This document shows positions 8,235 through 17,113 of a stretch of 64,000 nt of DNA, piece by piece. The notes beneath the pieces were generated by a model. It ran no database searches and was not told where the DNA came from. It saw only the letters and a list, made by a program, of their open reading frames with translations. The stretch comes from an uncultured Dysosmobacter sp. Its GTDB lineage: Bacteria > Bacillota > Clostridia > Oscillospirales > Oscillospiraceae. The DNA lies in NCBI GenBank assembly GCA_934565855.1, contig CAKTIO010000002.1, positions 310,001 through 374,000 on the forward strand, in the 5' to 3' direction. Made by a program: the position numbers and the translations under genes. The stretch's first letter is position 1, and each line of letters starts with the position of its first letter.

Positions 8235-8763
8235 CAGCAGGACCCACTTTCCGTTTGTCCACAGCCTTTTCCACTGTTCCTGTTTGAACCTCTGCGTATT
8301 GATACACCTGCCTTTCCTCCGGAATTCCCAGATGCTCTTTGATATCCTGCCTCAGACGGTCCGGCGGAGCATTCCTGCATCGAAGCGTGACCTCATAGGG
8401 AACTGGAATCCCATTTTCCTCAGCTACGGAAACCTGAGCCTGACAGTCCTCTATTCCAAGCTCTAACGCTTTGTTTTCAATGTATGCCGCTGTCCGCGCC
8501 GCTATGAGTTCTCCCCACCGCCGGTTCCGTTCCTGCTCCAGCTCCGCTGTTCTCTCAGAAATGGACTGTATTTCTTCCTGCGTGGACTGGGGTACAAGCC
8601 TTCCCCTTACCACTGGTTGAAGTAAAACGCTGATCAGCAGCAATCCGCCGATCATGGACGCCACCTTACGGAGTGACCCATCTGGAACCAGACTTTCCAC
8701 AACCGCCAGCAGAAGAGACAGCACCATCAGGGCTTCCAGCCACTTTCGCAGCAGCTCGATCAT
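8095..8763 (-). CDS. spoIIIAF: Stage III sporulation protein AF (tail runs into spoIIIAG)
   Basis: Membrane protein of the SpoIIIA export complex. Two N-terminal membrane helices (LEALMVLSLLLAVVESLV and VASMIGGLLLISVLLQPVV) precede a charged helix and a soluble domain (LRCRNAPPDRLRQDIKEHL), as in the family. The start overlaps the spoIIIAE stop (ATGA). The family-like part ends around residue 155 at PEERQVYQY; beyond this the frame stays open for some 65 codons, encoding a Gly/Ser-rich tail that is an out-of-frame reading of spoIIIAG. The unusual overlap is discussed as a finding. Confidence 0.88.
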   Translation of the reverse strand: MIELLRKWLEALMVLSLLLAVVESLVPDGSLRKVASMIGGLLLISVLLQPVVRGRLVPQSTQEEIQSISERTAELEQERNRRWGELIAARTAAYIENKALELGIEDCQAQVSVAEENGIPVPYEVTLRCRNAPPDRLRQDIKEHLGIPEERQVYQYAEVQTGTVEKAVDKRKVGPAGAGSGDSSAASAGSAENEADRSGSSGGDDGGSGCSGDTDAGTVVLH

Positions 8764-9839
8764 GGGACCACCACCGAAATAGACGACAGGATGGACACCA
8801 ACAGCAGCACTGCGCAAGCGCCCGTCATTCCAAGAATCAGCCCAAACGCGCTGCCCAGCCCGTCGATCAGCTTACACAACTCTGCACTGCCCATCACAGC
8901 AGAGAGTGCGGCAGTCCCTTTATATAACAAATATTGAAGCCCCAGTTTCAAAAACGGCAGCATACAAATCGCCAGAACCGCCAGCATTCCAAAAATACCA
9001 ATGGTATTTTTCAGCATTCCGGCTCCCGCCAGCACCGTTTCCGCTGTCTCTGACAAAATGCTGCCCACCACTGGAATCGTTCCGGCGATTGCCGCCTTGG
9101 TAACCTTCACCGCATTGCTGTCCACAGAACCGGAGATCACACGGACTACGGAAAGATACACGGTAAACGTCAAAAGCGTAATACTCAAGACCCAGGTAAT
9201 GCCCTTCTTCCAATACTCTGCCAGGGTGAATAAGCGGCTCTGCGGCAGCATGGATGCTGCGGCAAGTACACCGATATACAGAGACACTGCCGGAAGCAGC
9301 AGACCGTCTATCAGACGCAGCAGACCATTTGCCAAAAGCACGGTGGTCACCTGCTGCATGGACGCTGTGCCTATTGCTCCCGCGGCGGCAGTTGCCCCTG
9401 CCAGCGCTGGAAGCAGAATTTTTGAAAAATCGTTCATGGAATGGACCGTTTCCATTCCCAGCTGAAGCATGGAATGGATATTTCCCACAGTCAACAGCAG
9501 CACAGAAAGCGTCCCGGCAATGGTAAGGCTATGCACTCCCATCTCTTTCCCCACACCCTTCTGCATTGCTTCCAAGGCTCCGCACAGAAGCACTACCAAT
9601 AATATCTTTACATTTCCCTGCAGCTGTTCACGAAAAAGCTTCCGCCCCGCCTCTGCTGCGTCTCCGATGATTTTCTTGACCCCCTCTGGAAAGGACAGAT
9701 CGCCTGTATTCACTTCCTCCGGCAGGAGCCTTTCTGCATCCCGCGGCAGCGCCTGCTGCAAGTCCTCCGGTACGGAAACAGCCTGTGCGCTGACCGGCAG
9801 GAGCAGCAGCAAAAGCACCGTTATGAGACATTTCTTCAT
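8760..9839 (-). CDS. spoIIIAE: Stage III sporulation protein AE
   Basis: Polytopic membrane protein of the SpoIIIA complex, 359 residues. A signal-like N-terminus (MKKCLITVLLLLLLPVSAQA) is followed by a short outer segment and about seven to eight hydrophobic helices, with the conserved VLLANGLLRLIDGLLLP and GTIPVVGSILSETAETVLAG. It overlaps both neighbours by ATGA. SpoIIIAE is regarded as a likely membrane part of the export machinery at the base of the SpoIIIAG/AH rings; its exact role is unproven. Confidence 0.94.
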   Translation of the reverse strand: MKKCLITVLLLLLLPVSAQAVSVPEDLQQALPRDAERLLPEEVNTGDLSFPEGVKKIIGDAAEAGRKLFREQLQGNVKILLVVLLCGALEAMQKGVGKEMGVHSLTIAGTLSVLLLTVGNIHSMLQLGMETVHSMNDFSKILLPALAGATAAAGAIGTASMQQVTTVLLANGLLRLIDGLLLPAVSLYIGVLAAASMLPQSRLFTLAEYWKKGITWVLSITLLTFTVYLSVVRVISGSVDSNAVKVTKAAIAGTIPVVGSILSETAETVLAGAGMLKNTIGIFGMLAVLAICMLPFLKLGLQYLLYKGTAALSAVMGSAELCKLIDGLGSAFGLILGMTGACAVLLLVSILSSISVVVP

Positions 9840-10228
9840 CCGTTCATCAGCTCCAATAGAATATCCACCGCGCTTTGCAGCAGCGGCAGTGCCACCAACA
9901 GCGCGCAAAATGAACCAACCGTCTCCAATGTAGATGCCAGTCCGCTGGCTCCGGCATCCCTGCACAGTCCACCGCCGATTTTGACCGTCATTGCAATGCC
10001 CAGCGTCTTATACAGCGGCACAAATAATTCCTCCTGTGCGGACGCCGTTTTCATTAAGCTGGATAAAAACTCCATCAGCTGATGCACAGAGCTCCCGACC
10101 CATAGAAAGGACAGCACCGCGGCGGCAGCTGTTACCAGAAGCGCAAGCTCCGGAACCGCTTTTTTCAGCAGCAACGCGGTAATGGCGGCAATCAGACAGA
10201 CACCTGTTACACGAAATATCATGTCCAT
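9836..10228 (-). CDS. spoIIIAD: Stage III sporulation protein AD
   Basis: Small membrane protein of the SpoIIIA complex, about 130 residues with four hydrophobic segments (VTGVCLIAAITALLL, LALLVTAAAAVLSFLWV, the YKTLGIAMTVKIGG region and SFCALLVALPLLQSAVDIL). I chose ATG 10228, two bases after the spoIIIAC stop, rather than TTG 10240 further up. Related in sequence to SpoIIIAC, with which it probably arose by duplication. Confidence 0.93.
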   Translation of the reverse strand: MDMIFRVTGVCLIAAITALLLKKAVPELALLVTAAAAVLSFLWVGSSVHQLMEFLSSLMKTASAQEELFVPLYKTLGIAMTVKIGGGLCRDAGASGLASTLETVGSFCALLVALPLLQSAVDILLELMNG

Positions 10229-10229
10229 G

Positions 10230-10424
10230 TCAGAAATCAAACAGCACCTTGACTAAATCGAACAGGCGGCTGATCTCCTGCACCATCATCATCAGGACCA
10301 CCACCAGCCCTGCCAGAGTTGTCATCATCGCCTGTTCCTCACGTCCAGAACGGATCAACAGCTGATTCAGCACTGCCACCAAAATTCCGATTGCCGCAAT
10401 CTTAAAAATCAGATCAACATCCAT
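10230..10424 (-). CDS. spoIIIAC: Stage III sporulation protein AC
   Basis: A 64-residue protein with two hydrophobic helices (FKIAAIGILVAVLNQLLI and TTLAGLVVVLMMMVQEI), the normal size and sequence for SpoIIIAC. It is a membrane part of the SpoIIIA complex required for SigG activity in the engulfed forespore. It lies between spoIIIAB and spoIIIAD with very short gaps. Confidence 0.94.
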   Translation of the reverse strand: MDVDLIFKIAAIGILVAVLNQLLIRSGREEQAMMTTLAGLVVVLMMMVQEISRLFDLVKVLFDF

Positions 10425-10433
10425 GACGTTTCC

Positions 10434-10934
10434 TCACATCAGTAAAATAATCAAAAACAGCGCCCCAGAAAGGCTGAGCGCGCCCCACCGCTTCTGCACA
10501 TCCGGAAGCTGCTGACGAAGCTGCGCAATCTCCTTCCAAATTTCCTGCCGCACCTGTGCAAGCTGGCGGCAGGCTGTCTGCTCGTCCCCTGTCAGCGCTC
10601 CACCCAGTTCTCCAATATGAAGCTTCAGCGCACTGCTCATGGGAAGTCTCTGCACCGGAAGCTTCCACGCGGCTTGAAAAAGAACGCCTCGCCGCAGTTG
10701 TTCCAGCACGCTTTCATAAAAGGCTGAAACCGTCTGATCGCCAGCACTTTCGCACAGCTGCTTTAGAATTCTCGGAAGCGGCAATCTTCGGAACTGGATC
10801 TCCGTCCCCATCCTCTCCAGTGTTGCGGCAAACAGCTGCATCGTTTGCAGCTGCCTCCTGCAATACCTGCCATACTCCAGCCAGGACCAGACTCCAGCCC
10901 ACAGAATACACAGGCTACCAAAGCATTTGATCAC
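10434..10934 (-). CDS. spoIIIAB: Stage III sporulation protein AB
   Basis: About 166 residues, with one N-terminal and one C-terminal hydrophobic segment around a helical cytoplasmic domain (FRRLPLPRILKQLCESAG, HIGELGGALTGDEQTACRQL), resembling the GspF-like layout of SpoIIIAB. The GTG start overlaps the spoIIIAA stop (GTGA), with GGAGG about nine bases ahead. It is thought to work with the ATPase SpoIIIAA at the base of the channel. Confidence 0.94.
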   Translation of the reverse strand: MIKCFGSLCILWAGVWSWLEYGRYCRRQLQTMQLFAATLERMGTEIQFRRLPLPRILKQLCESAGDQTVSAFYESVLEQLRRGVLFQAAWKLPVQRLPMSSALKLHIGELGGALTGDEQTACRQLAQVRQEIWKEIAQLRQQLPDVQKRWGALSLSGALFLIILLM

Positions 10935-11842
10935 AGCAAGTCCTCCACCTGGTACGTCCGCTTTCCTCCATCCGGTTGGATTCGTACTGCTTTGGAAAAC
11001 ACATGCGTAGACAGCAGCTCTGCATATAATGGCTTCTGGAGCAGCTCCTGCACATCCGCCGCATGAATCGTTGCCAGCAGCCCCACACCACAGTGCGCCG
11101 CCATACTGATGGCACGCAGATCCTCCTGCATGGTGATCTCGTCCACCGCGATGATCTGAGGGTTCATGGAGCGCAGCAGCATCGGAATCGCCAGCGCCTT
11201 GGGACAGCCGTCCATAATGTCTGTCCGGCAGCCAAGATCCATCTGGGGAACGCCATGAAAGCACACCCCCACCTCTCCCCGCTCATCAGCAACACATACC
11301 CGCTGCGGCAAGTCTGTCCCAATTCCATTGGAAAGACAGCGGATCAGATCTCTCAGAAGCGTAGTTTTGCCGCCGCCCGGAACGGATAAAATCAGCGTGC
11401 TGCAATACCGCTCTCCTTCAAACAGCTTCCTCACAAGCTCTTCACCGATGCCGCGGTATTCTCTGGCAATCCGGATGGAAGCGGAGGAGAAATCCCGCAG
11501 ATTGGTATTGACACCGTCTTTTATTACGGAGGTCCCGCAGAGACCAATGCGACAGCCGCCGCGCATTGGTAAATATCCATACCGCAAGGTCTCCACCGCA
11601 GCATAACGGGAAAAATCCGCAGCCAGATCACAGAGTATCTCCAAATCCTGCGTTTCCACGATCTCCGGTATCATCCTCTCATGACCATCTACTAAAACAG
11701 ACATCCGGTGTCCTACCCGCAGGCGAATTTCTTCCGCTTCTGCACGCACCCCCTCCGGCAGGGTCAGCACTGCCTTGCGTAAACGCACCGGCAGGACATC
11801 CGCCGCCGTGTCAAAGCTTTGCAGCTTCTGCGTTTCTTTCAT
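10931..11842 (-). CDS. spoIIIAA: Stage III sporulation protein AA, secretion-type ATPase
   Basis: ATPase of the SpoIIIA feeding channel, similar to type II/IV secretion ATPases. It shows Walker A VPGGGKTTLL, Walker B PQIIAVDEI, and the conserved RGGCRIGLCG and DFSSASIRIARE; 303 residues from the chosen start. ATG 11842 has GGAGGG at the right distance, while TTG 11866 and ATG 11848 do not. First gene of the eight-gene operon, behind a SigE-like promoter. Confidence 0.95.
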   Translation of the reverse strand: MKETQKLQSFDTAADVLPVRLRKAVLTLPEGVRAEAEEIRLRVGHRMSVLVDGHERMIPEIVETQDLEILCDLAADFSRYAAVETLRYGYLPMRGGCRIGLCGTSVIKDGVNTNLRDFSSASIRIAREYRGIGEELVRKLFEGERYCSTLILSVPGGGKTTLLRDLIRCLSNGIGTDLPQRVCVADERGEVGVCFHGVPQMDLGCRTDIMDGCPKALAIPMLLRSMNPQIIAVDEITMQEDLRAISMAAHCGVGLLATIHAADVQELLQKPLYAELLSTHVFSKAVRIQPDGGKRTYQVEDLL

Positions 11843-11864
11843 TTGCATCCCTCCATCCTGCTTC

Positions 11865-11895
11865 AATCTATGCGACCCTTGTCCCAGATATGACC
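11865..11895 (-). promoter_or_regulatory. Putative SigE promoter of the spoIIIA operon
   Basis: On the minus strand GGTCATATC (11895-11887) and CATAGATT (11872-11865) are 14 bases apart. This fits the mother-cell SigE pattern (ATA-containing -35, CATA..T -10), and spoIIIA is a known SigE operon in Bacillus. It lies 23 bases before the chosen spoIIIAA start, right after the ligA terminator region. Confidence 0.6.
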
Positions 11896-11898
11896 GAA

Positions 11899-11933
11899 AA
11901 AAGCAGGGAGTGCTGACAGCACTCCCTGCTTTT
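11899..11933. terminator. Terminator between ligA and spoIIIA operon
   Basis: A 16-bp perfect stem, AAAAGCAGGGAGTGCT (11899-11914) and AGCACTCCCTGCTTTT (11918-11933), with a 3-base loop. It ends transcripts coming from ligA on the minus strand and sits directly upstream of the spoIIIA promoter. Confidence 0.92.
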
Positions 11934-11947
11934 CAGGTTCTCTGATA

Positions 11948-13933
11948 TTAAGAAAGCATCTCTAAAAACTCCGCTTCGCTCAAAACCGGGATTCCCAGCT
12001 CCTGTGCCTTCCGCAGCTTGGAGCCAGCTTCCTCTCCTGCCACAACATAAGTTGTCCGCTTGCTGACAGAGCCAGCCGCCTTTCCTCCCCGGTCTTCAAT
12101 CATCTTTTCCGCACTCTTCCGGTCAAGCTGAGAAAGCGTCCCCGTCAAAACGAAGGTCATTCCCTCAAACCGATGGTCCACCAGCTGAGCAGTCGTCTCC
12201 ATATTCACTCCGGCATCCTTCAGGCGCTGAATCAGGTCCATCGACTGCGGACTTGCCAGCCAGTCTAAAATATACTGCGCCGTAATGGCACCCACATCGC
12301 TGATTTCTGTCAACTCCTCCAAGGAAGCGTGAGACAGTGCGTCAAAGCTGCGGAAATGATTTGCCAGAACCCTTGCCGCCTTGACGCCCACCTGCCGGAT
12401 TCCCAAGGCATACAGCAGCTTGCTGAAGTCGTTCGCCTTTGAATTTTCCAATGCCTGCATGAGATTATCTGCGGATTTTGCCCCCATGCGGTCCAGCTGT
12501 GCAATATCCGGTGCATGCAGATAATACAGATCCGCTGCATTTTTTATGAAGCCCGCGTCGATCAGTTGCTGGATCACCGCCGGACCCAGCCCGTCAATGT
12601 CCATTGCATCTCGGCTTGCAAAGTGTGTAATATTTCGCAGCAGCTGCGCCGGGCATTCCGCTCCTGTGCAGCGAATCGCCGCGCCATCCTCATCACGGGT
12701 CACCCTTGCGCCGCACACCGGGCATACCTCCGGCATCTGAAACGGCACTGTTCCCTCCGGGCGCTTGCTGAAATCCACTTCCACGATCTCCGGAATGATC
12801 TCTCCCGCCTTCTGCACAATGACCGTATCGCCAATGCGGATATCCTTTTCCGTAATATAGTCCTGATTGTGCAGCGTGGCGCTCTGCACCGTGGTTCCAG
12901 CCAGATGCACCGGCTCAAATACCGCACGGGGCGTCAGAACTCCGGTCCGCCCTACTTGGATATCGATTGCAAGGATCTTGGACGGCTTCTTCTCAGGCGG
13001 ATACTTATAAGCAACCGCCCACTTTGGATATTTCACAGTGCTTCCCAGCTTTTCCCGCTCAGAAAGGTCGTTGACCTTGACCACCGCGCCATCCATATCA
13101 AATGGATAGCTCATCCGCCGTTCGTTGATGTCAACGATCTCCTGCTGACACTCCGCAACCGTGTGGAACGCTTTATGGGGGATCACCTTAAAATGCTGGG
13201 ACTCCAGATAATCCAGCGTTTCCGTATGGGTCCTGAACTCCTTTCCCTCCGCCAGCTGCAAATTGAATATCTGGATATCCAGCCGGCGCTGTGCAGCGAT
13301 CTTGGGATTCAGCTGGCGCAGAGATCCTGCCGCCGCGTTTCTCGGATTCGCCAAAAGCGGCTCGCCCCGAATCTCCCGCTCAGCGTTAATTTCCTCAAAA
13401 ACGCTGCGCGCCATGTAAACCTCTCCTCGCACGATCAAGCGCGGCAGCTTTTCCGGAAGCGACATGGGAATGGAGTAAATCGTTTTCAGATTTTCTGTAA
13501 CGTCCTCGCCAACGTGTCCGTCTCCCCGGGTCGCCCCGCTGACAAACATACCGTCCCGGTACTCCAGGGCAACGGAAAGTCCATCCACCTTTGGTTCCAC
13601 GGAATATTCCACCTGATGGGTCCCCAGCCCCTCTTCTACCCGTGCGCAGAAATCATCAATTTCCGCCGCACTGAAAACATCCTGCAGACTCTCCAGCGGG
13701 ACAGCGTGAGGATAAGGTGTAAATCCCTCTAAAATACGGTCTCCTACTCTCTGGGTGGGAGAATCAGGGGTAATCTCCTCCGGATGCTCCCTCTCCAAAT
13801 CCACCAATCTCCGGTTCAGCATGTCGTACTCATAGTCCGACATGGTCGGTGCATCCAGCACATAGTAAAGATACGCATTGCGGTTTAATTTTTCCCGCAG
13901 TTCTTTCATTTCCTCACGATAATCCATTGCCAT
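11948..13933 (-). CDS. ligA: NAD-dependent DNA ligase
   Basis: Seals nicks in replication and repair using NAD. Domains in order: Ia helical segment (about 1-65, with YEYDMLNRRL), adenylation domain with catalytic Lys115 in KVDG, OB fold, four-cysteine zinc finger (CPVCG ... CTGAECPAQ near residue 410-430), helix-hairpin-helix repeats and a C-terminal BRCT domain (FEGMTFVLTGTL to the end). At 661 residues it is normal length. A second in-frame ATG two codons later is equally possible. It is followed by a strong terminator. Confidence 0.97.
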   Translation of the reverse strand: MAMDYREEMKELREKLNRNAYLYYVLDAPTMSDYEYDMLNRRLVDLEREHPEEITPDSPTQRVGDRILEGFTPYPHAVPLESLQDVFSAAEIDDFCARVEEGLGTHQVEYSVEPKVDGLSVALEYRDGMFVSGATRGDGHVGEDVTENLKTIYSIPMSLPEKLPRLIVRGEVYMARSVFEEINAEREIRGEPLLANPRNAAAGSLRQLNPKIAAQRRLDIQIFNLQLAEGKEFRTHTETLDYLESQHFKVIPHKAFHTVAECQQEIVDINERRMSYPFDMDGAVVKVNDLSEREKLGSTVKYPKWAVAYKYPPEKKPSKILAIDIQVGRTGVLTPRAVFEPVHLAGTTVQSATLHNQDYITEKDIRIGDTVIVQKAGEIIPEIVEVDFSKRPEGTVPFQMPEVCPVCGARVTRDEDGAAIRCTGAECPAQLLRNITHFASRDAMDIDGLGPAVIQQLIDAGFIKNAADLYYLHAPDIAQLDRMGAKSADNLMQALENSKANDFSKLLYALGIRQVGVKAARVLANHFRSFDALSHASLEELTEISDVGAITAQYILDWLASPQSMDLIQRLKDAGVNMETTAQLVDHRFEGMTFVLTGTLSQLDRKSAEKMIEDRGGKAAGSVSKRTTYVVAGEEAGSKLRKAQELGIPVLSEAEFLEMLS

Positions 13934-13955
13934 CCCCTTTTCATCTTCCCCTTAT

Positions 13956-14642
13956 TCAGGACATCGCTTCCGGCACGTCCTTCAGCGGAGTATCCGACTG
14001 AAAATACATATACGAATTCGGAACAGAGCCGACAATGATCGTCTCTGCCACCACCAGTGAATTGCTGACCACCGTTGCCGTTGTAAAGCCCGGCAGCAAA
14101 ATACTGACGTACACATCGATATTCAGCAAAATCTGGTGCCTCGTCTGGTTGATTCCCGCCGAAGTAAACACATTTTTTAAATCCGATGTCGAAGTGCCGA
14201 TGGTTTGCATCCGAACACTGATCATCGGACCGCGACCAGCCAGCAAATTCAGCCCGGTCAAGCTGCCCACCGGAATGGAGACCTCTCTGGTAGACACCTC
14301 TGAGATCCGTTCCAGTACGTCATCCAGAATCACTGATTGCAGCCGGTTGAACTCCGGCATATTGCTCTTGACCGCCGTTACCTTTCCGTCCTTATCCTTT
14401 TCAAAGGAAATCAGCTTCTCATATGCAAAATCTCCCCGCTCCACCGCATCATTCACTGCTTCACTGACGATCCGGTTTACGGTATTGGAGACCTTAGTCG
14501 TCGCAAGGCGGGACAAAATTGACTCCATCTGCACCCCGGCAACCACAATCACGCTCAAGCACAGCACAAATAAAAACAGTAACAGCAGCAGAAACCGCTT
14601 CTGTGACGGCGGCATATACCGGTGCTTCCACGCCATTTTCAT
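13956..14642 (-). CDS. yunB: Sporulation protein YunB
   Basis: About 228 residues with one N-terminal membrane anchor (FLLLLLFLFVLCLSVIVVAG) and a soluble domain with the YunB features SEAVNDAVERGDFAYEKLI and PVGSLTGLNLLAGRGPMI. In Bacillus subtilis YunB is a SigE-controlled protein needed for efficient sporulation; its mechanism is unknown. Start choice among GTG 14645, ATG 14642 and ATG 14636 is uncertain. It lies between murD and ligA. Confidence 0.87.
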   Translation of the reverse strand: MKMAWKHRYMPPSQKRFLLLLLFLFVLCLSVIVVAGVQMESILSRLATTKVSNTVNRIVSEAVNDAVERGDFAYEKLISFEKDKDGKVTAVKSNMPEFNRLQSVILDDVLERISEVSTREVSIPVGSLTGLNLLAGRGPMISVRMQTIGTSTSDLKNVFTSAGINQTRHQILLNIDVYVSILLPGFTTATVVSNSLVVAETIIVGSVPNSYMYFQSDTPLKDVPEAMS

Positions 14643-14710
14643 CACATCCCTGCCAGAATCTATGCGTTTCCAGCATGACCCTATTCCGGATTCCGGCGGG
14701 ATGCGGCTCC

Positions 14711-16096
14711 TTACTTTAGCTCGTTGACGATCTGCTTATAGACCTTACCGCGCTCCATAAAGTTTTTAAACTGGTCAAATGCTGCACAAGCGGGCGTCAA
14801 TGTCACCACATCGCCTTCCTTTGCCCGTGCCGCCGCTGTTTCAACAGCCTCCCGGAAATTATCGATCACCAGGATCTCCGGTCGTCCCTGCTGATATCCC
14901 GGAGCATTGACAACGACCTGGCGAATCTTTTCCGCAGTCGCGCCGCAAAGAATCAGCAGCTTTACATGCTCCACAATCTCCGGTCCCAGCACCTCAAAAG
15001 GAATGTGCTTATCATATCCGCCGGCAATCATAATCAGCTTTTCCTGGAAGGAACGCAGTCCGGCGATTGCCCGGGAGGGGCTGGTAGCAATGGAATCGTT
15101 GTAATAGCGTACTCCTCTCAGCGTCCGCACCAGTTCAATACGGTGTTCCACCCCACCAAATTCACGGGCAAATTCCCGCAGCTTTTCATCCGGGACCAGC
15201 CCGTCCACCGCAGCGATTGCCGCCATATAATTTTCCACATTGTGTAAACCGGGCAGACGGATGTCCTGTGTCTTCATGACCTCCCTCTCTACGCCGTCTT
15301 TTCTGGAAACAATGGAATCCCCCCGTAGGAAAACACCTTCGGCAAGCTCCTGCCTTCTGGAAAACAGACGTACCCTTCCGGGTGCCTTTTTTGCCAGCGC
15401 ACTTGTGATATCATTATCTGCATTAAATACGGAAATATCTTCAGCAGACTGATGTGTAAAGATATTTTCCTTTGCAGCAATATACTCTGCCATATCCTTG
15501 TGAACATCCAGATGATTGGGTGCCAGATTGGTCATCACTGCAATATGCGGACTCTTTTTTGTCATGGTCAGCAGTTGGAAGGAGGACAGCTCCAGAACTG
15601 CCACATCCTCCTTCCGCATCTCCCCTGCCTCTGCCAGCAATGGATGTCCAATATTTCCACCCACATAGACCTTCTTACCGGCAAGCTTCATAAATTCAGA
15701 AATGATCGTAGTCGTGGTGGTCTTTCCGTCAGAGCCGGTAACGGCAAAAATGGGACAGGGGCAAACCTGGAAAAACACTTCCATCTCTGATGTGATCTCA
15801 CTACCGTTCTGTGCAGCTGCCAAAAGCTCCGGCACATCCGGACGCAAGCCGGGAGTCCGGAAGATAATATCCTGATCCAGCCCCTTCAGATAGTCCGGTC
15901 CCAACTGAAGGGTCACGCCAAGGCTTTCCAACCGTCCGGCTTCGTCTCCCAATGCCTCTCTCGTCTTCTTGTCGCAGGCTGTCACAGCGATTCCTGCGCG
16001 TGCCAGCAGTTCAATCAACGGTCGGTTGGAAACTCCAATTCCGATCACAGCAATACGCTTTCCCTGAATGGAATTCAAATACTCTGCCAACGTCAT
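14711..16096 (-). CDS. murD: UDP-N-acetylmuramoylalanine--D-glutamate ligase
   Basis: Adds D-glutamate to UDP-MurNAc-L-alanine in cytoplasmic peptidoglycan synthesis. It has a Rossmann-like N-terminal domain (KRIAVIGIGVSNRPLIELLA), the Mur ligase P-loop VTGSDGKTTTT near residue 119-129, NLAPNHLDVH, and the C-terminal ligase domain with YYNDSIATSPSRAIAGL. 461 residues is typical. It stands alone here rather than in a dcw cluster, with rnpB upstream. Confidence 0.97.
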   Translation of the reverse strand: MTLAEYLNSIQGKRIAVIGIGVSNRPLIELLARAGIAVTACDKKTREALGDEAGRLESLGVTLQLGPDYLKGLDQDIIFRTPGLRPDVPELLAAAQNGSEITSEMEVFFQVCPCPIFAVTGSDGKTTTTTIISEFMKLAGKKVYVGGNIGHPLLAEAGEMRKEDVAVLELSSFQLLTMTKKSPHIAVMTNLAPNHLDVHKDMAEYIAAKENIFTHQSAEDISVFNADNDITSALAKKAPGRVRLFSRRQELAEGVFLRGDSIVSRKDGVEREVMKTQDIRLPGLHNVENYMAAIAAVDGLVPDEKLREFAREFGGVEHRIELVRTLRGVRYYNDSIATSPSRAIAGLRSFQEKLIMIAGGYDKHIPFEVLGPEIVEHVKLLILCGATAEKIRQVVVNAPGYQQGRPEILVIDNFREAVETAAARAKEGDVVTLTPACAAFDQFKNFMERGKVYKQIVNELK

Positions 16097-16216
16097 TCAA
16101 AAACGCTCCTTTTCTCCTATCATACCCCCGCTGATCCAGCGGTTCTATTATACGATTGACAGTTTTTATTATACTGCAAGCTTTTTGAAATAGCAATCTG
16201 AACCAATGGAAAAGAC

Positions 16217-16248
16217 AAGGTCACCCGCGCATTCACGCGGATGACCTT
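16217..16248 (-). terminator. Terminator of RNase P RNA gene
   Basis: AAGGTCATCCGCG pairs with CGCGGGTGACCTT on the minus strand (13-bp stem with one G-T type mismatch, 6-base loop), followed by TGTCTTTT. It lies just beyond the 3' end of rnpB. Confidence 0.85.
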
Positions 16249-16261
16249 ATATATCATGAGC

Positions 16262-16598
16262 AAAACTGTAAGCCGGGTTCTGTATTTGGCAGTCATCTAT
16301 CTCGACGAGCTGTTACCAGCACGCTCAAGCCACCCCGGGAGCGACCGGGTCAGTCTATATGCTCCCATACCGGTGTTGCTCCGGATAGAGTTTACAGCAT
16401 CGCGATGTTCCCATGCGATGGGTGAGCTCTTACCTCGCCTTTCCACCCTTACCATGCAAAGCATGGCGGTATATCTCTGTTGCACTTTTCCTAAAGTCGC
16501 CTTTGGCGGGTGTTACCCGTTATCCTTACCCTGTGGAGCCCGGACTTTCCTCATGAACGACCTTTCGATCTGTTCACGCGACTGCCTGTTTTACTCAA
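16262..16598 (-). ncRNA. rnpB: RNase P RNA, bacterial class A
   Basis: Catalytic RNA that removes 5' leaders from tRNA precursors. On the minus strand the conserved P4-forming segments are clear: GAGGAAAGTCCGGGCTCCAC near the 5' end and AGAACCCGGCTTACAG at the 3' end. The CAGGGTAAGGATAACGGGT-type J regions and a GGTAAGGGTGGAAAGG segment lie in between. The length of about 335 nt fits class A. Ends are estimated from the promoter and the P1/P4 sequences. It begins only about 65 bases from the left repeat of the integrated element. Confidence 0.95.
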
Positions 16599-16604
16599 TT
16601 TTCT

Positions 16605-16633
16605 ATTTTACTGGCTGGGCAAAAAATTGTCAA
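16605..16633 (-). promoter_or_regulatory. Strong SigA-type promoter of rnpB
   Basis: On the minus strand TTGACA (16633-16628) and TAAAAT (16610-16605) are separated by exactly 17 bases, placing the start about seven bases before the mature rnpB 5' end. The promoter lies outside the element's left repeat, so insertion next to yebC left it intact. Confidence 0.85.
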
Positions 16634-16661
16634 CGATTATCCGATGGAAAATCCTCTAAAG

Positions 16662-16779
16662 TCAGTCCTGCTGCCAGTTGTGCCAGACGTTCTGGACATC
16701 GTCGTTGTCCTCCAGGAAGCCGATGAGCTTCTGCATATTATTGACATCGCCCTCGCTGGTCAGCGTGATGTAATTCTGG
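16662..16779. repeat. Left copy of a 118-bp direct repeat (duplicated 3' end of yebC)
   Basis: This stretch matches the last 118 bases of yebC (23446-23563), including its stop codon, except for one base (CTCGCTGG here, CTCACTGG in the gene). Identity stops sharply on both sides. No start codon or upstream yebC sequence is present, so it is not a gene. It marks one end of an element integrated into the yebC 3' end. Confidence 0.93.
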
Positions 16780-17113
16780 AGCTTCTGCCGCAAGGGTTTC
16801 GACGGTTTTCACCATACCAGAAAACTACTTTTTCACACATGAGCCAAAGTTGAATATTCATCATGAATACTCTGTTTTTTCCCGCAAAACACCAATGTAT
16901 ATCGCAACTGTTTTGCTTGTGATAAGTATAACAGATTCCCCATGATTTTACAAGCTTTTTCTATTGCTCCCTCCCCCCTGACCTATTATGGCAATATTGC
17001 AAAATATACGCACCGTAAAAATGTAAATTCGACTATTCAAGGACTGTATCAGTGTTCGTGCTGACATAGTTCTTTTTTTATATATCCACTACTCAAAGAA
17101 AGGAGGTCTTCCA
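16780..17113. other. Gene-free left end of the element
   Basis: No convincing gene on either strand. The sequence is AT-rich (for example TATGGCAATATTGCAAAATA) and ends in a ribosome site for the first small gene. It may hold the left-arm recombinase sites and the promoter for the plus-strand genes, but no clear motif pair is recognised. Confidence 0.5.

Noticed and set aside
8095..8240. Gly/Ser-rich C-terminal tail of SpoIIIAF as a real domain
   Set aside because: It is an out-of-frame reading of the spoIIIAG membrane and linker region; homologous SpoIIIAF proteins end before it. The boundary problem is reported, but I do not treat the tail as a domain.
16662..16853. Possible small plus-strand protein with a LPVVPDVLDIVVVLQEADEL-like segment
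   Set aside because: This is the antisense reading of the duplicated yebC 3' end. The same segment appears opposite yebC itself, so it is part of the repeat, not a gene.
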